A stretch of 7,661 nucleotides of DNA, taken from an archaeon RBG_16_50_20 (GTDB lineage Archaea; Thermoproteota; Bathyarchaeia; 40CM-2-53-6). Shown in pieces: positions 6,276 through 7,661 of the stretch. A program made the position numbers and the translations under genes. The DNA lies in contig MEMY01000007.1 of the NCBI GenBank assembly GCA_001768965.1, positions 1,883-9,543 of the forward strand, in the 5' to 3' direction. The notes under the pieces are model-generated. The model was not told where the DNA came from, did not search any database, and saw only the letters and a list, made by a program, of their open reading frames with translations. Every line of letters starts with the position of its first letter. The first letter of the stretch is position 1.

Positions 6276-6869
6276 TTGGCGCGATTGATGGCACGAAATG
6301 TAGTTGTGATCACCGGGACTCCAGGAACAGGCAAGACGACTATCGCCAAACAACTCGCGATGGCAATCGATGCCGAATATCTCTCTCTGACTCAATATGT
6401 GAAGAAGCACAGACTTTACCGCGGTCTTGATAGGCAAAGGCGAACGAAGATAGTTGATCTAGCAAGGACACGTAGGAGTCTGAAGGGAGTTTTGTTAGGT
6501 GTGAAGGGGTTTGTTGTCGTTGACAGTCACGTATCGGAGGCGATTGTCCCAGCCCATTTGGCTAAACTCGTGATCGTTCTGCGATGCCACCCGAAGACTC
6601 TTGAAGCTCGTCTGCGGGCCAAGAAGTGGGCTGCAAACAAGATTCGCGAGAACGTGCTGGCAGAGATACTCGACTCATGCCTCATGGCTGCCGTTGGGTA
6701 TTATGGGGAGCGAAAGGTGATGCAGATCGATACATCGCAGAAAAGCGTTCGAAAATGCTTGGCTTTGGCGAAGAGCGCCCTAATCGGAAAGCGTCCCATG
6801 CGCAGGGTCAAGGTCGACTGGCTGACAAGAATTGAGAAAGAAGGGCTCCTTGATAGGTACTTGAAGTGA
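6276..6869 (+). CDS. fap7: Fap7/AK6-like adenylate kinase family ATPase
   Basis: This 197-residue P-loop ATPase has Walker A GTPGTGKTT at 14-22. Downstream are FVVVDSHVSE (79-88), the place of the Asp-x-His motif of the Fap7/AK6 (hCINAP) group, then VLRCHPKTLEARLRAKKW (101-118) and KIRENVLAEILD (122-133). These are the hallmark lid and LID-following segments of that family. The C-terminal VDWLTRIEKEGLLDRYLK (180-197) looks like the archaeal extension. Eukaryotic Fap7 and its archaeal homologue bind ribosomal protein uS11 and act in late small-subunit maturation; the protein also shows adenylate kinase-like chemistry. The start is TTG 6276, supported by the GAGGGTG at 6264-6270; ATG 6288 would remove four residues. 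It lies 10 nt after the small basic gene and 6 nt before the zinc-ribbon gene, so the three are likely co-expressed. Confidence 0.87.
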   Translation: MARLMARNVVVITGTPGTGKTTIAKQLAMAIDAEYLSLTQYVKKHRLYRGLDRQRRTKIVDLARTRRSLKGVLLGVKGFVVVDSHVSEAIVPAHLAKLVIVLRCHPKTLEARLRAKKWAANKIRENVLAEILDSCLMAAVGYYGERKVMQIDTSQKSVRKCLALAKSALIGKRPMRRVKVDWLTRIEKEGLLDRYLK

Positions 6870-6875
6870 TATCCA

Positions 6876-7103
6876 ATGCCTAACCCGAAGAAGCACTATC
6901 TCGTTGTCGAATGTTCCAACTGCAAACGATTCCTCCTAGCAGCTTCCGACAAAAAGACCCGCACATGCCCTTACTGCGGCAAACGCGTCAAGCTGGAAGA
7001 CGCGAGAATCGCCGCCACATCAGAAAGCTCCGAGGAGGCAAGACTTGCCCTTCAGGAGTTGAAGCTTCGAGAGCGCAGCGATAGAACGAGCAAGCTGCTT
7101 TGA
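6876..7103 (+). CDS. Small zinc-ribbon protein (DUF1922-like)
   Basis: This 75-residue protein starts with a compact rubredoxin-like metal site: Cys13-x2-Cys16 in VECSNCKRFLLA and Cys31-x2-Cys34 in TRTCPYCGKRVKL, spaced by 14 residues. After residue 48 comes a Glu/Arg/Leu-rich helix (51-70). The layout, a small beta zinc ribbon followed by one helix, resembles the archaeal DUF1922 family, whose role is not known. Such ribbons often bind RNA or proteins. The ATG at 6876 has only a weak GTGAT (6866-6870) at 5 nt, but the 6-nt gap after the Fap7-like gene suggests coupled translation. It is the last plus-strand gene of the run and faces the minus-strand arsenic genes. Confidence 0.8.
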   Translation: MPNPKKHYLVVECSNCKRFLLAASDKKTRTCPYCGKRVKLEDARIAATSESSEEARLALQELKLRERSDRTSKLL

Positions 7104-7182
7104 AATGGCTCGTTCTTACTCGTAAGTGAAAGCGAAACACAACGGCGTTCGTTTTCAGTGGATTGCGAGCTTCCGATAATGT

Positions 7183-7210
7183 TAGCCCTGCACGCTTCAG
7201 CGTAGGGTTA
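7183..7210. terminator. Bulged hairpin between convergent transcription units
   Basis: TAGCCCT (7183-7189) pairs with AGGGTTA (7204-7210) using one G-T pair, and ACGCT (7192-7196) pairs with AGCGT (7199-7203). Bases GC at 7190-7191 bulge, giving 12 pairs around a very tight loop. It lies 79 nt past the zinc-ribbon stop and beyond the acr3 remnant on the other strand, so it could end transcripts from both sides. No T-run follows it, which makes a terminator role uncertain; a processing or 3'-end stability element is an alternative. Confidence 0.4.
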
Positions 7211-7245
7211 TCTTCAGATTGCGTCAAGTGGTGTGCACGCGCCAT

Positions 7246-7420
7246 CACGAGGCTTATGAGTACTGGGACTTCAAAAAAGGGCGGCCGATTACTGCAGCGA
7301 ATGCTTCCCCTGAGTCAACGCTGAAAACTCCGATGGCCACTGCTATGGCTAGTTCGAAATTGTTGCTTGCTGCCGTGAAGGAAAGGGCAGCTGTTTCTGG
7401 ATAACCAAATTTCGTATCTC
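7246..7420 (-). pseudogene. acr3: C-terminal remnant of Acr3-type arsenite efflux transporter, frameshifted
   Basis: Read on the minus strand, codons from about 7420 down encode KFGYPETAALS, then FTAASNNFELAIAVAIGVF, then SVDSGEAFAAVIG. This is the highly conserved late-helix region of the Acr3 arsenite/H+ antiporter, a protein of about 350 residues and ten helices. After Gly-7284 the frame breaks. The next frame carries PFFEVPVLISLV (7281-7246), matching the family's PLVEVPVLI-LV run. Two extra bases at 7282-7283 explain the shift exactly. Only about 58 codons of homology remain. The N-terminal roughly 280-300 residues, including the conserved cysteine region, are absent: upstream the sequence runs straight into the stop codon of the arsM-like gene 38 nt away. 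The usual C-terminal tail is also not recognisable past 7246. A TTG at 7455-7457 could open a 67-residue frame, but it has no ribosome binding site and would not give a working pump. Confidence 0.82.
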
Positions 7421-7458
7421 TGATTATGATCCGACGCCACACTAGTCTGATGGACAAA

Positions 7459-7661
7459 TCAGCTAGGCTTCGCAGCCATCCATGTAACGCTTCTTACCTG
7501 AAGCCCCTTCGACATCATTTCCTGATTTATTGGGTGAGACTCGTCCAATCCTATGATGTCTAGGAATCCTGTCCCCTCAAGAATTCCTCTGTATTCCTCG
7601 AAGGTCACCGCCCCTGCAATGCATGCTGCCCATTCTTCTGGCTTGATTATCTTTCGACCCT
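7459..7661 (-). CDS. arsM: Arsenite methyltransferase-like protein, C-terminal 67 residues (start outside window)
   Basis: The minus-strand frame is open from the window edge to a TGA at 7461-7459. It reads KIIKPEEWAACIAGAVTFEEY, then RGILEGTGFLDIIGLDES and finally LQVRSVTWMAAKPS. The pattern W-x2-C-I-x-G-A followed by EEY, a G/TGF-x-D-I strand and a terminal SVT-x-x-A-KP strand is that of the C-terminal domain of ArsM-type SAM-dependent arsenite methyltransferases. One cysteine of the As(III)-binding set lies in this W-x2-CI-GA segment, and Cys in AACIAG fits it. The SAM-binding domain lies off the window. ArsM methylates arsenite for detoxification. The adjoining acr3 remnant downstream on the same strand independently supports an arsenic context. 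Other related methyltransferases share this end, so the substrate is likely but not proven. Confidence 0.75.
   Translation of the reverse strand, partial: GRKIIKPEEWAACIAGAVTFEEYRGILEGTGFLDIIGLDESHPINQEMMSKGLQVRSVTWMAAKPS

Larger units (their letters stand above)
7104..7458. other. Convergent intergenic region with no intact gene
   Basis: This 355-nt stretch lies between the last plus-strand gene and the minus-strand methyltransferase. It contains a bulged 12-bp hairpin (7183-7210) and the decayed acr3 remnant (7246-7420). A weak second stem may form between GTGGTG (7228-7233) and CATCAC (7243-7248). Nothing recognisable lies in 7104-7182. The 38 nt at 7421-7458 separate the remnant from the methyltransferase stop codon. 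Confidence 0.65.

Noticed and set aside
6988..7248. 86-codon minus-strand open frame overlapping the zinc-ribbon gene
   Set aside because: Only the codons just upstream of it (7281-7246) carry Acr3 homology. The rest runs antisense into a real gene and has no recognisable content, so it is not a separate gene.
7219..7404. 61-codon plus-strand open frame
   Set aside because: It is antisense to the acr3 remnant, and its Ala-rich sequence is explained by the complement of conserved Acr3 codons.

Overview
The window reads as a piece of an archaeal chromosome. The main evidence is a Fap7/AK6-type ribosome-assembly ATPase next to a small DUF1922-like zinc ribbon, plus AT-rich TATA-like elements upstream of gene sets, a T-rich stop signal, GGAG/GAGGT-type ribosome binding sites (often about 9 nt from the start) and frequent TTG starts. 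A TACK-group lineage such as Bathyarchaeia is plausible, but the sequence alone does not settle the taxon. I found no rRNA, tRNA, CRISPR array, insertion sequence or phage gene.

Layout. (1) 1-195: the 3' end of a DNA-alkylation-repair (AlkD-like HEAT repeat) gene. (2) 196-438: non-coding leader with a candidate BRE/TATA promoter. (3) 439-4087, plus strand: an ABC-2 type exporter made of one ATPase and two paralogous six-helix permeases, tightly or translationally coupled, followed 56 nt later by a class I SAM-dependent methyltransferase. (4) 4088-4246: a T-run stop signal, a small hairpin and a weak promoter candidate. (5) 4247-7103, plus strand: a close-packed set of five genes: a PfkB/ribokinase-family sugar or nucleoside kinase, an aldo/keto reductase, an unrecognised 80-residue basic protein, a Fap7-like ATPase and a small zinc-ribbon protein. 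Three successive genes in this set appear to start with TTG. (6) 7104-7458: no intact gene. It holds a 12-bp bulged hairpin and, on the minus strand, a frameshifted C-terminal remnant of an Acr3 arsenite efflux pump. (7) 7459-7661, minus strand: the C-terminal 67 residues of an arsenite-methyltransferase-like (ArsM) protein that runs off the window.

How the genes work together. The ATPase and two permeases should form a heteromeric membrane exporter of unknown substrate. The adjacent methyltransferase may modify that substrate or a related lipid or quinone, but this is inference. The kinase and reductase are generic metabolic enzymes with no clear shared pathway. Fap7 with its two small neighbours suggests a ribosome-assembly or housekeeping module. 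The right edge appears to be a decayed arsenic-detoxification operon (arsM followed by acr3) in which most of the pump gene is gone. The acr3 remnant is the most distinctive observation; I saw no convincing wholly new multi-gene system.
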